A stretch of 64,000 nucleotides of DNA from Hyphomicrobiales bacterium (GCA_016713235.1 JADJPN010000002.1:186001-250000); one strand, 5' to 3'; positions 7,382-17,696 are shown, numbered from the stretch's first letter. The notes: a model not told the origin generated them from the sequence alone. Numbers and translations: made by a program.

Positions 7382-10300
7382 GTCCCTTTCTCGATCGGTT
7401 GACGTTTTTTCGTCGCGCGAGCGAAGCCTTTGCCGATGGTCACGGCATTACGACGTCGGAAGATCGCCGCTGGGAAGACGGCTATCGCAAGCGCTGGCAG
7501 CACGACAAGATCGTGCGCTCGACGCACGGCGCGAACTGCACCGGCTCCTGCTCCTGGAAGATTTACGTCAAGGGCGGCATCGTCACCTGGGAAACGCAGC
7601 AAACGGATTACCCGCGCACGCGGCCCGAACTTCCCAATCATGAACCGCGCGGGTGCTCGCGTGGGGCGAGCTATTCCTGGTATCTCTATTCCGGCAACCG
7701 CGTGAAGTATCCACTGGTACGCTCGCGTCTTATGCGCCTGTGGCGAGAAGCGCGCGTAATGCGCACGCCTATTGCGGCATGGGCCTCGATTGTCGAGGAC
7801 CAGAAGAAGCGCTCAGAATATACGTCGAAGCGCGGCCTCGGGGGCTTCGTGCGTGCGAACTGGGATGAAGTCACCGAGATCATCGCCGCGGCGAACGCCT
7901 ATACAATCAGGAAGCACGGCCCTGATCGCATCATCGGTTTCTCGCCGATCCCGGCGATGTCGATGGTCTCCTATGCGGCCGGCTCGCGCTATCTGTCGCT
8001 GATCGGCGGCGTCTGCATGTCGTTCTACGACTGGTATTGCGACTTGCCGCCGTCTTCGCCGCAAACCTGGGGCGAGCAGACCGACGTGCCGGAAAGCGCC
8101 GATTGGTACAATTCCGGATTTCTTATTTTGTGGGGCTCGAACGTCCCGCAGACGCGCACACCAGACGCGCATTTCTACACCGAGGCGCGCTATCGCGGCG
8201 CCAAGTCCGTCGTGATCTGCCCCGACTACTCCGAGGCATCGAAGTTCTCGGATTTATGGCTTTCGGTGAAGCAAGGCACCGACGCCGCGCTCGCCATGGC
8301 GATGGGGCATGTCATCCTGCGTGAATTCTATCTCGATCGACAGGCGAAGTATTTCGAGGAATATGTTCGCCAATACACCGACATGCCGATGCTGGTGAAG
8401 CTCGTCGAACAGAACGGCTGTTTGGTTGCAGACCGGATGTTGCGAGCGTCCGATTTCGCCGACAATCTAGGCGAAGCGAACAATCCGGAATGGAAGACGG
8501 TTGCCTTCGACGAAACGTCCGAAAGCGTCGTCGTGCCGCGCGGCTCGGTCGGCTTCCGCTGGGGCGAGAAGGGTAAGTGGAATCTAGAGGAGAAGGACTC
8601 CGACGGCCGCGACACCAATTTGCGGCTATCGCTCGCTCTTGCGAAGGATAAATTCGCCGATGTCGGTTTCCCGTATTTCGGAAATCGCGAGCACGATCAC
8701 TTTGCCGGCACCGATCATCCTGATGTTTTGGTCCGCAAGGTTCCGTCGAAGCGCGTGCATCTCAAAGACGGAGAGGCGCTAGTCGCGACGGTATTCGATC
8801 TGTTTGTCGCGAACTACGGCCTTGAGCGCGGCTTCGGCGATCCGAATGTCGCCAAATCCTACGACGACGACGCGCCCTATACCCCAGCATGGGCTGAGAA
8901 AATCACCGGCGTGCCGCGCGACCAAATCATTACCGTGGCGCGCGAGTTTGCGCTCAACGCCGAGAAGACCAACGGCCGCTCCATGGTGATCATCGGCGCT
9001 GCGATGAACCACTGGTATCACAGCGACATGAACTACCGCGGCGTCATCAACATGCTGGTGATGTGCGGTTGCGTCGGCCAGTCCGGCGGCGGCTGGTCGC
9101 ATTATGTCGGGCAGGAGAAGCTGCGTCCGCAATCGGGCTGGCTGCCGCTCGCCTTCGGGCTCGACTGGGGCCGCCCGCCGCGCCAGCAGAACTCAACCTC
9201 GTTCTTCTATGCACACACAGACCAGTGGCGCTACGAAACCGTCGGCGTCGAGGAAATTCTCTCGCCGACCGCACCTCCAGGCCCATGGGACGGTGCGTTG
9301 ATTGATTACAACGTGCGCGCGGAGCGCATGGGCTGGCTGCCGTCGGCGCCCCAGCTCAGGCAAAACCCGCTCGACATCGCAAGGAAAGCGGCCGCAGCCG
9401 GCGTCGAGGCGAAAGACTATGTCGCCAAAGGATTGAAGTCGGGCGAGTTGCAGTTGTCCTGCGAGGATCCCGATCATCCGGACAACTGGCCGCGCAACAT
9501 GTTCGTCTGGCGCTCCAACATCCTCGGTTCCTCGGGCAAGGGTCACGAGTATTTCCTGAAACATCTGCTCGGCACGACGCACGGTGTGCAAGGCAAAGAT
9601 CTTGGTGAAGCGGGCACGAAGAAGCCGAAGGAAGTCGCTTGGCACGACAAGGGGCCGGAAGGAAAACTCGATCTCCTGGTCACGCTCGATTTTCGCATGT
9701 CCACGACGTGCGTTTATTCGGACATCGTGCTGCCGACCGCGACCTGGTACGAGAAGAACGATCTCAATACCTCGGATATGCATCCCTTCATCCATCCGCT
9801 GACGGCCGCGGTCGATCCGGTGTGGGAGGCGAAGAGCGATTGGGAAATCTATAAGGCGATCGCGAAGAAGTTTTCCGAAGTCGCGCCGGAAATTCTTGGT
9901 GTGGAGAAGGACGTCGTGCTGACGCCGATCCAGCACGATACCGCCAACGAACTCGCACAGGCGATCGACGTCAAGGATTGGAAACGAGGCGAGGCCGATC
10001 CGATCCCGGGCCGGACCATGCCCACGGTCGCTGTGGTCGAGCGCGACTATCCGAACATCTATAAGCGGTTCACGGCACTCGGTCCGTTGATGGACAAGCT
10101 CGGCAACGCCGTCAAAGGCATGTCGTGGAACACGCAGCACGAAGTCGAGTTGCTCAAGCGGTTGAACGGCGTCGTTACCGATGCCGGCGTCACGAACGGT
10201 CTCGCAAAGATCGACACCGACATCGACGCAACCGAAGTGATCCTCTCGCTTGCGCCGGAGACGAACGGCGAGGTGGCGGTGAAGGCGTGGGCCTCGCTGT

Positions 10301-11143
10301 CGCAAACCACGGGCCTCGATCACACACATCTCGCGATCCCGAAGGAAGACGAGAAAATCCGCTTCCGCGATGTGGTCGCGCAGCCGCGCAAGATCATCTC
10401 GGCGCCGACATGGTCGGGACTAGAGTCAGAAAAGGTTTGCTACAACGCCGGCTATACGAACGTGCATGAGCTGATCCCGTGGCGCACGCTCTCCGGCCGC
10501 CAGCAGCTTTACCAAGATCACTTGTGGATGCGTGCGTTTGGCGAAGCACTCTGCGTCTATCGTCCGCCGGTCGATCTGAAGACCGTAAAGCCGGTCATCG
10601 ATCAAGAAGCCGAACGGCGAGAAGCAGATCGTTCTCAACTTTATCACACCCCATCAGAAGTGGGGCATCCACTCCACCTATACCGACAACCTCTTGATGC
10701 TGACGCTTTCGCGTGGCGGGCCGATCGTGTGGATTTCGGAAAACGATGCGGCGAGTGCCGGTATCTCCGATAACGACTGGATCGAAGCCTACAATGCGAA
10801 CGGTGCGCTCACGGCGCGAGCGGTTGTCTCGCAGCGTGTCAAAGACGGCATGTGCCTGATGTACCACGCGCAGGAGAAGATCGTGAACGTGCCGGGGTCC
10901 GAGATGACCGGCCAGCGCGGCGGCATCCATAACTCGGTCACGCGCACCGTGCTGAAGCCGACCCACATGATCGGCGGCTATGCGCAGCAATCCTACGGCT
11001 TCAACTACTACGGCACGATCGGCACCAATCGCGACGAGTTCGTCATCCTTCGCAAGCTGGCGAAGGTCGATTGGCTGGATCAGCCGAATGCGGATCAACC
11101 CAGCAATCCCGAAGCTGCTGCCAAACTGGAGGCCGCGGAATGA
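7378..11143 (+). CDS. narG: respiratory nitrate reductase alpha subunit NarG (frameshifted in this sequence)
   Basis: Catalytic molybdo-bis(MGD) subunit reducing nitrate to nitrite on the cytoplasmic face. The N-terminus shows HGANCTGSCSW, the His-Cys ligands of the FS0 cluster, and the whole 1250-residue family length is present. The reading frame changes near 10600-10609: the first frame runs to VKPVID, then one extra base shifts it, and translation resumes as KPNGEKQIVLNF, then NLLMLTLSRGGPIVW, through to the normal NarG end. Removing a single base gives an intact protein. Because the residues on both sides are highly conserved, a consensus error is more likely than a true null allele. Start overlaps narK (ATGA) and the stop overlaps narH (ATGA). 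Confidence 0.93.
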
Positions 11144-12659
11144 AAGTTCGTGCGCAAATCGCAATGGTGCTGAACCTCGATAAATGCATCGGGTGTCACA
11201 CTTGCTCCGTTACCTGCAAGAACGTCTGGACCAATCGCGAGGGCATGGAATACGCGTGGTTCAACAACGTCGAGACCAAGCCCGGTATCGGCTATCCGAA
11301 AGACTGGGAAAACCAGAAGCGCTGGAACGGCGGCTGGGTCCGCAAGAAGAACGGCAAGATTGAGCCGCGGATCGGCGCCAAGTGGCGCGTGCTTGCGAAG
11401 ATTTTCGCGAACCCCGACCTGCCGGAGATCGACGATTACTACGAGCCGTTCACGTTCGATTACGAGCATCTGCAAAAAGCGCCGGAGATGAAGGCGTTTC
11501 CGACCGCGCGCCCGCGTTCGCTCATCACCGGCGAGCGGATGGAGAAAATCAGTGGGGTCCGAACTGGGAGGAAATCCTCGGCGGCGAATTCGCGAAGCGC
11601 TCCAAGGACGTGAATTTCGAAGGCGTGCAGAAAGACATCTACGCCCAGTTCGAGAACACCTCCATGATGTATCTGCCCCGGCTGTGCGAGCACTGCCTGA
11701 ACCCGGCATGCGTCGCTTCGTGTCCTTCAGGCGCGATCTACAAGCGCGAGGAGGACGGCATCGTTCTGATCGACCAGGACAAGTGCCGTGGCTGGCGTAT
11801 GTGCGTCTCCGGATGCCCCTACAAGAAGATCTATTACAACTGGTCGAGCGGAAAATCCGAGAAGTGCATCTTCTGCTTCCCGCGGATCGAGGCGGGGCAG
11901 CCGACCGTCTGTTCGGAAACCTGCGTTGGACGTATCCGCTATCTCGGCGTCATTCTCTATGACGCCGACCGGATCGAAGAGGCTGCGAGCGTTCCGGACG
12001 AGCAGGATCTCTATGAAGCACAACTGAAAGTCTTTCTCGATCCGAGCGATCCTGAGGTTATCGCGGCTGCGCGCCGTGACGGCGTTCCCGATGCGTGGCT
12101 CGAGGCTGCGCGCCGCTCGCCGATCTGGAAGATGGCGATGGAGTGGAAGGTCGCGTTCCCGCTGCATCCGGAATACCGCACGCTGCCGATGGTCTGGTAC
12201 GTGCCGCCGCTGTCCCCGATCCAGTCGGCTGCGGCCGCCGGCAAGATCGGCCACGACGGCGAGATGCCCGATGTGCGTTCGCTCCGTATTCCGCTCAAAT
12301 ATCTCGCGAATTTGCTGACCGCGGGTAAGGAAGAGCCGGTCGCGCTCGGTCTTGAACGTATGCTGGCCATGCGGGCCTACATGCGCGCGAAGACGATCGA
12401 TGGCGTGATCGATGAAAACATCGCGACGCGCGTGGGCCTGAGCAGCCTTGCGATCGAGGAGATGTATCAGATCATGGCAATCGCGAATTACGAGGACCGT
12501 TTCGTAATTCCGACCGCTCACCGCGAGCTCGATGAAGACGCCTACGACGTCCGTGGCTCGTGCGGCTTCACGTTCGGCAATGGTTGCTCGACCGGATCGA
12601 ACGAAATCGATCTGTTTGGCGCGAAGAAGCGGGCGAAGACTCCGATGGAGGTGGCGTGA
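11140..12659 (+). CDS. narH: respiratory nitrate reductase beta subunit NarH (frameshifted in this sequence)
   Basis: Electron-transfer subunit carrying one 3Fe-4S and three 4Fe-4S clusters between NarI and NarG. Ferredoxin motifs are CIGCHTCSVTC near the N-terminus and CEHCLNPACVASCP, CRGWRMCVSGCP and CIFC in the middle; the Trp in CRGWRMC marks the 3Fe-4S site typical of NarH. The frame is broken near 11550: GERMEKI is followed, one base short, by WGPNWEEILGGEF in another frame. Inserting one base restores about 506 residues, the normal length. ATG 11140 overlaps the narG stop; the narH stop shares one base with the narJ ATG. Confidence 0.93.
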
Positions 12660-13399
12660 TGAACATCCTGAAAGCGCTATCCGCGCTACTGACCTATCCT
12701 TCGCGCGAATTGCAGGGGGCGATCCCTGAGATCGAACGGATTCTCGATGCCTGCGCTAATCTTTCGAGAGGTACGCGCGAGCAGCTTAGACTGTTGACGC
12801 AAGCTCTTGCGAACGACGATCTGTACGAGTCGCAGGAACGCTACACTGACCTGTTCGACCGCACGCGCTCGCTTTCGCTGCATATCTTCGAACATATCCA
12901 CGGCGAGAGCCGCGACCGCGGCCAGGCGATGGTGGATTTACAGAACCACTATGCCGAACATGGACTCGAAATCGGCGCTTCGGAGCTTCCCGATTTCGTT
13001 CCGCTGTTCCTCGAATTTCTTTCTACGTTGCCGCCGAGCGAGGCATCCGACTTACTGGGTCAGCCGATCAATATTCTTTCCGCGATCGGTGAGCGTCTGG
13101 CGAAACGCAGTTCGCCTTATCAGGGTGTGTTTCAGGCGCTGACATCACTTTCTGCGGAACTTCCAAAATATGAAGCGGTGCAGGAAATTCTCGCAAGGCC
13201 AGATGCAGATGCCGACGATCTGGAGGCGCTCGATGCCGCCTGGGAAGAGGAGGAAGTCCGCTTCGGTCCCGGTGCCGACACCTCCTGCAAGGACGAAATC
13301 GTCGCCAAGGTTCGCGCGGGCCGGCGTCCCGCGCCGGGCGTTGCCGTGCCGAGCAATAAGCCGGTGATCCAGTATTCCACGGGAGGCCAGAATGCGTGA
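12659..13399 (+). CDS. narJ: nitrate reductase assembly chaperone NarJ
   Basis: Cytoplasmic chaperone that binds apo-NarG and promotes molybdenum-cofactor insertion before membrane attachment. The 246-residue product has the all-helical TorD/DmsD-type core with LLTYPSRELQ at the start, YTDLFDRTRSLSLHIFEHIHGESRDRG in the middle, and PDFVPLFLEFL, all typical of NarJ. The start codon at 12659 overlaps the narH stop by one base and the 3' end overlaps narI by 8 bp, so coupled translation is likely. Confidence 0.93.
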   Translation: MNILKALSALLTYPSRELQGAIPEIERILDACANLSRGTREQLRLLTQALANDDLYESQERYTDLFDRTRSLSLHIFEHIHGESRDRGQAMVDLQNHYAEHGLEIGASELPDFVPLFLEFLSTLPPSEASDLLGQPINILSAIGERLAKRSSPYQGVFQALTSLSAELPKYEAVQEILARPDADADDLEALDAAWEEEEVRFGPGADTSCKDEIVAKVRAGRRPAPGVAVPSNKPVIQYSTGGQNA

Positions 13400-14141
13400 C
13401 ACCATCAACTATGTGTTGTTCGGCTGGTATCCCTATCTGTGTTTGATCGTATTCTTGGTCGGCAGCTGGCTACGTTTCGACTATGACCAATACACTTGGC
13501 GTAGCGGTTCGAGTCAGCTTCTGCGTCGCAGGCAGCTGAGCTGGGGCTCGAACCTCTTCCATATCGGCATTCTGGTGATCTTCATGGGTCACTTCGCGGG
13601 TCTGCTGACGCCGATATGGATTTTCGACATGCTCGGTATCTCGCACGGCTTCAAGCAATGGATGGCGATTGTGATCGGCGGCGTTGCCGGTGTGATGTGC
13701 TTCGTCGGAATCACGCTGCTCGTGCACCGGCGGCTGTTCGACCCCCGCATTCGCAAGACGTCTTCTTTCGGTGACATCGCCGTGCTGTTGCTCCTGTATG
13801 CGCAGCTTGTTCTTGGACTTGCGACGATTCCGGTTTCGCTCGGGCATCTCGACGGCCATGAAATGGTGAAGTTCATGACCTGGGCGCAGGGAATTCTGAC
13901 GCTCCAGCCGGGCGTCGCCGCGCAGGTCGCAGATGTCCACATTATCTTCAAGTCGCATCTTCTACTCGGCATGACGCTGTTCCTCGTCTTCCCGTTCACG
14001 CGGCTCGTCCATGTGTGGAGTGCGCCGGTCTGGTATTTGGGCCGCCGCGGCTATCAGGTCGTTCGCACGCGTAACAAGTCGTTCGTCACTCGCGACGAAG
14101 CGCGCGAAGTCTATACGGTGCGGGCGAAGCGGCCCGTTTGA
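13392..14141 (+). CDS. narI: respiratory nitrate reductase gamma subunit NarI (b-type cytochrome)
   Basis: Membrane subunit that oxidises quinol and carries two b haems. 249 residues with five transmembrane segments. Candidate haem-ligand histidines lie in FHIGILVIFMGHFAGL (helix 2) and in HIIFKSHLLLGM and FTRLVHVWSAP (helix 5), the arrangement of NarI. The C-terminal cytoplasmic tail is basic and positions NarGH. It overlaps narJ and is followed after 13 bp by a PPIase gene, continuing the operon. Confidence 0.94.
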   Translation: MRDTINYVLFGWYPYLCLIVFLVGSWLRFDYDQYTWRSGSSQLLRRRQLSWGSNLFHIGILVIFMGHFAGLLTPIWIFDMLGISHGFKQWMAIVIGGVAGVMCFVGITLLVHRRLFDPRIRKTSSFGDIAVLLLLYAQLVLGLATIPVSLGHLDGHEMVKFMTWAQGILTLQPGVAAQVADVHIIFKSHLLLGMTLFLVFPFTRLVHVWSAPVWYLGRRGYQVVRTRNKSFVTRDEAREVYTVRAKRPV

Positions 14142-14154
14142 GAAGGTTGGCACC

Positions 14155-14979
14155 ATGTCCTGTTCATTACACAGTATCGAATTGCCGAAGCCAAAGCCGG
14201 TCCGGGTGAATGGTGTGGAAGTGCCGCGTGCGGAAATTTCGCGGGAAGCACAACACCACCCGGCACAGAAGCCGATCGATGCCTGGCACAGCGCAGCCAA
14301 GGCGCTCGTCATACGGCATCTGCTGCTTGCGGAAGCAAAGCGTCTCTTGATCGTTGCGAAACCAAAGACCGAAGACGGCCGCACCGAAACCGACGACGAA
14401 GCGCTGATCCGCCAGCTTTTCGAGCAGCAGGTCGTGACACCCGAGCCGGATGAGGCTGCGTGTCTGCGTTATTACCAGAACAATCTCTCCCGCTTTCGGT
14501 CGCCGGCAATCTTTGAAGCGGCGCATATTCTGATCGCCGCCGATAAACGAGATACGCTCGCTTTCGCCGCGGCGAAAGCCAAAGCTGACGGCATCGTCCG
14601 CGAGCTTCGTATTTTTCCCGAGAAATTCGACATGCTCGCGTCTTTGCATTCGGATTGCCCGTCGTCGGAACTGCAAGGAAACCTCGGCCAACTTACAGCC
14701 GGACAGACGACGCCGGAGTTCGAGAAGGCGCTCCTTGCGCTTGAAACTGGCGGGACCAGCGATCCGGTTGAAAGTCGCTATGGGGTGCACGTCATCCGGC
14801 TTGATCGAAAGATCGAGGGTCGACAAGTGCCGTTCGAGGCGGTGCGCGAGCGGATCGGGAATTATCTGCGCGAATCCGTCGAACGCCGTGCGGCCGCGCA
14901 GTACATCGCGCTTCTCGTTTCCAATGCCAAGATCGAAGGTATGGAGATTGCTGGTGCAGAAAGCCACCGCGTGAACTAG
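14155..14979 (+). CDS. parvulin-type peptidyl-prolyl isomerase of the nar operon
   Basis: 274-residue protein with a C-terminal rotamase (PpiC-type) domain: the EAAHILIA strand, a LGQLTAGQTTPEFEKALLAL segment and the YGVHVIRLDRK ending are standard for parvulins. The N-terminal 130 residues are helical and charged, similar to NifM/SurA-like chaperone arms. No signal peptide is visible, so it is probably cytoplasmic. Parvulins next to narGHJI recur in alpha- and betaproteobacteria, implying a role in nitrate-reductase folding; this is inferred from position. The ATG at 14155 lies 13 bp after narI. Confidence 0.85.
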   Translation: MSCSLHSIELPKPKPVRVNGVEVPRAEISREAQHHPAQKPIDAWHSAAKALVIRHLLLAEAKRLLIVAKPKTEDGRTETDDEALIRQLFEQQVVTPEPDEAACLRYYQNNLSRFRSPAIFEAAHILIAADKRDTLAFAAAKAKADGIVRELRIFPEKFDMLASLHSDCPSSELQGNLGQLTAGQTTPEFEKALLALETGGTSDPVESRYGVHVIRLDRKIEGRQVPFEAVRERIGNYLRESVERRAAAQYIALLVSNAKIEGMEIAGAESHRVN

Positions 14980-14988
14980 GAGCGGGTC

Positions 14989-15267
14989 ATGCTGCTGAGC
15001 GACATTCTCAAAACCTTCTCCGACGAACAGACCGCAACCGAATATCTCCTGTCGCTTGGGGATATTTCTCTCGTCGCGCGGCTGCAACGGCTGGCCGCGG
15101 CAGAAGGCGAGGCGGTCGGCGAGTTCGCAAGCGCTGCCGTGCAGCGTTATGCGTCGCAGGCCTCCGACGAGGAATTGCTAACGCTGCTTGGCTTGATTTC
15201 CCGCACCGACGACCCTGCTACGGTATGCCTGCGCCGCGCGCTCGAGCACGCCGTAGCCGGCACCTGA
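14989..15267 (+). CDS. small helical protein at the end of the nar operon, unknown function
   Basis: 92-residue protein I cannot assign to a named family. It is predicted almost entirely helical, acidic, without signal peptide, Cys or membrane segments. It begins 9 bp after the PPIase stop with GGAGCGGGTC upstream, so it is very probably co-transcribed with narKGHJI. The conserved-looking centre, RLQRLAAAEGEAVGEFA, and the DEELLTLLGLISRTDDPA ending resemble an adaptor or assembly factor. A function in nitrate reductase maturation is only inferred from position. Confidence 0.7.
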   Translation: MLLSDILKTFSDEQTATEYLLSLGDISLVARLQRLAAAEGEAVGEFASAAVQRYASQASDEELLTLLGLISRTDDPATVCLRRALEHAVAGT

Positions 15268-15306
15268 TTTCGATAAACGGTGGGCCGAAGCTTCCGTTGC
15301 TCCGAT

Positions 15307-15320
15307 TTGATCGACATCAA
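15307..15320. promoter_or_regulatory. FNR/FixK box upstream of the 35-residue membrane protein gene
   Basis: TTGATCGACATCAA matches TTGAT-N4-ATCAA exactly. It stands alone between the nar operon end and a short reading frame starting at 15374; no other gene lies downstream on the plus strand before the convergent fixJ, so it most likely controls that small gene. Confidence 0.82.
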
Positions 15321-15373
15321 AGTTGTGCAACGCGTTCAGCGGCATGGTGACTTTCTCATTGGAGGAAGACGGC

Positions 15374-15481
15374 ATGCCAATCGAAACAGTGATCGTGCTG
15401 GCGGTTGTAGGGCTCTATTTTGCGATCTTCATGATCGGACTTGCCTACGCGGACTTCAAAACGCGCGAATTCCGCGGATAG
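15374..15481 (+). CDS. 35-residue single-span membrane protein under FNR/FixK control
   Basis: Short gene encoding MPIETVIVLAVVGLYFAIFM followed by IGLAYADFKTREFRG. Residues 6-25 form one transmembrane helix; the C-terminus is charged and cytoplasmic by the positive-inside rule. A strong ribosome site GGAGG at 15361-15365 is 8 bp before the ATG, and a perfect FNR/FixK box ends 53 bp upstream. The size and layout recall small oxidase subunits such as CydX or CcoQ/CcoS, but I see no specific homology. Coding status rests on the combination of box, ribosome site and clean helix. Convergent with fixJ. Confidence 0.72.
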   Translation: MPIETVIVLAVVGLYFAIFMIGLAYADFKTREFRG

Positions 15482-15534
15482 ACACGCGTTCATTGCTAGT
15501 GCTGCCGCCCAGTTGATCGGGGATGAGGCGGCCT

Positions 15535-16161
15535 TCAGCGCTCTCCGGGAAAGCCCGCGGCGATCGCCATTCTGACGAGCGCGGGCAGGCTATCGACATC
15601 CATTTTCGACATGACGTTCGCGCGATAGATTTCGACCGTGCGCGGACTAATGTCGAGTTCGATCGCGATCGCCTTGTTGGATTTTCCGGCGATGAGCCCG
15701 GCCACGACTTCCACCTCGCGCCCCGAAAGCTCCGCGATCCGGCGCAAAATACCGGCCTTCGCATCGTCCGCTTGCGCTGCCGATTTCGACGATGAAATCG
15801 CGCGCTCGATCGACTGCAAGAGCGCTTCGTCGTTGTAAGGCTTTTCCAGAAAATCAGCCGCGCCATCGCGCATCGCCTCGACGGCAAGCGGAATGTCGCC
15901 GTGACCAGTAATGACAATTACGGGAAGCGGAAAGGCGCGCGCCTTTAGTGTTTTTAGAAGCTCGATGCCGGTCATTCCCGGCATCCGCACGTCCGTGATG
16001 ACGCAGCCGGCGTCGGTGCTCGGCATGCGCTTCATGAACGCAGCGGCGTTTTCGAAGGTTTCGGCGCGCAGTCCGGCTGTCTCCAGCAGAAATTGCAGCG
16101 AGTCGCGCGCGGCATCGTCATCGTCGATCACATATACAGTTACCGTCTGGTTGTCAGGCAT
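15535..16161 (-). CDS. fixJ: FixJ-type response regulator
   Basis: Response regulator activated by FixL under low oxygen and driving fixK. N-terminal receiver domain (residues about 7-120) with the acidic DDDD pocket, the phospho-acceptor in VITDVRMPGM, and the VIVITGHGD and EKPYND (Lys) elements. C-terminal LuxR-type helix-turn-helix (about 140-200) with LSGREVEVVAGLIAGKSNKAIA and SPRTVEIYRANVMSKM. ATG 16161 begins MPDNQTVTVYVIDDD; the upstream in-frame codons belong to fixL, with which it overlaps by 8 bp, so fixL-fixJ form one unit. Confidence 0.93.
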   Translation of the reverse strand: MPDNQTVTVYVIDDDDAARDSLQFLLETAGLRAETFENAAAFMKRMPSTDAGCVITDVRMPGMTGIELLKTLKARAFPLPVIVITGHGDIPLAVEAMRDGAADFLEKPYNDEALLQSIERAISSSKSAAQADDAKAGILRRIAELSGREVEVVAGLIAGKSNKAIAIELDISPRTVEIYRANVMSKMDVDSLPALVRMAIAAGFPGER

Positions 16162-17649
16162 TGTCCTCGTCTCTGGATATATTCGCGATCGGCAGGCTGA
16201 AGTGGAACGTAGCGCCTCCCTCGGGATTGTCCTCGACCCAAAGCTTGCCGCCATGCGCGTCGATGATCGTGCGAGAAATGGAAAGGCCGACACCCATGCC
16301 GTCGGGTTTCGTGGTCATGAAAGGTTGAAAAAGCTGCGCACGGATGTCCGGATCTATGCCAGGACCGGTATCCGCGACGCTAACTGTTATTATCCCGTCT
16401 GCCGGCACATGTTCCGTGATCGTGAGTTCCTTACGCAGACTCTGTCTCATGGCGTCGACGGCGTTGCGCACCAGATTCAGCACCACCTGCTGAATCTGGA
16501 TGCGGTCGACAAGTGCAAGGTCGCCTCCCGGTTCAAGTCGCATGCGGATGCGAATTCCGGATTCTTTGGCGCCGACGAGCGCAAGCGCGCTTGCTTCCTC
16601 GATAATCTTGGAAAGACTCTCGATGCGGCGCTCGCTTTCGCCGCGCGCGACGAAATCACGCAATCTGCGAATGATCTGACCGGCGCGGATTGCCTGTTCG
16701 GCGGATTTGTCGAGCGCGGATTTTAGCAGTGCTGCGCGCTCGGACTGTATCTCGCCAGCGATGCGGCTCGATCCTTTCATATAGTTCGCAATAGCCGTCA
16801 GCGGCTGGTTCAGCTCATGTGCAAGCGTGGATGCCATCTCGCCCATCGCGGACAGTCGTGAAATATGCACCAGCTCGGCCTGTAACTCCTGCAAGCGCGC
16901 GTCAGTTTTCTGCCGTTCGGTAAGGTCGCGGACAAAGCCGGTGAAGTAGCGATCGCGGCCGGAAATCATTTCGCCGACCGCAAGCTCCATCGGGAAAGTC
17001 GATCCGTCTTTGCGTTCGCCAACGACGACGCGGCCGATGCCGATAATCCGGCGCTCACCTGTGCGCATGTAGCGTTCCAGATAGCCGTCATGCGTCTCGC
17101 GGTAGGGAGAGGGCATGAGTACGCTCACATTTTTCCTCGGACTTCAGCCAATTCATAGCCGAACAAGCGTTCCGCCGCGGCGCTGAAGGACTGGATGATG
17201 CCGTTGGTATCGATCACAATCATGGCGTCGGGAACCGTGTCGAGAATCGAGTTCAAATGCGCTTCGCGCGCAGTTGCCGCGAGACGCGTTGTCCACATCC
17301 AGCCGCCGAACGCTGCGATCGCAAGGCCCGAGGCGAGAAAGCCGATGCTGTTCGATATCAGTACGGCTTGCCCGGCGCTCTGGCCGAGAAAGAAGATGTT
17401 GCCGACGGCGAGGCTGAGAATCGTCGCGGCGATGCCAGGGCCGAATCCGCCGATGATCGCAGCCGCCAAAACTGCCGGAACGAACAGGAGAAACAAGGCG
17501 TCGTTTCCCACGATCGGCTGAAGCGTCGCACGAACGATAAAAGCGAGTGCGACAATCGGGATCACCGCCGCGTAGCGCGACAACGGGCTTCGCACCGCCG
17601 GGTCGAGCGAGCGGAAGGGACTTCCTGTTGGCCGTACGGGCTTGTTCAT
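16154..17649 (-). CDS. fixL: oxygen-sensing haem-PAS histidine kinase FixL (frameshifted in this sequence)
   Basis: N-terminal part (17649 down to about 17129) encodes four membrane helices (DUF4118-like) and the first half of a PAS domain; the second part (17128-16154) encodes the rest of the PAS domain, a HisKA box with MASTLAHELNQPLTAI and a HATPase domain with NLVRNAVDAM, ADTGPGI and GMGVGLSISR. The break lies in a run of five A (minus strand) at the EVRGK/N junction; one more A restores EVRGKNVSVLMPSPYR. The haem pocket is conserved relative to Bradyrhizobium FixL: the proximal His of THDGY, the Arg of LERY, and Ile and Arg of IIGIGR. So it is very likely a functional O2 sensor with an artefactual frameshift. 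Confidence 0.9.
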
Positions 17650-17688
17650 GGCGCCGATAATACCCTGATTTTGAAGGGAAAATCACGC

Positions 17689-17696
17689 CTACGTAA
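17689..17696. promoter_or_regulatory. candidate FixJ binding site between fixL and fixK
   Basis: CTACGTAA (TTACGTAG on the minus strand) resembles the GTA-rich FixJ recognition sequence known from Sinorhizobium fixK/nifA promoters. It lies 80 bp upstream of the fixK ATG and 40 bp from the fixL start, where FixJ control of fixK would be expected. Short motif, so modest confidence. Confidence 0.45.

Noticed and set aside
9193..10329. 378-codon open frame on the minus strand opposite narG
   Set aside because: Shadow of narG, whose reading frame carries continuous family similarity.
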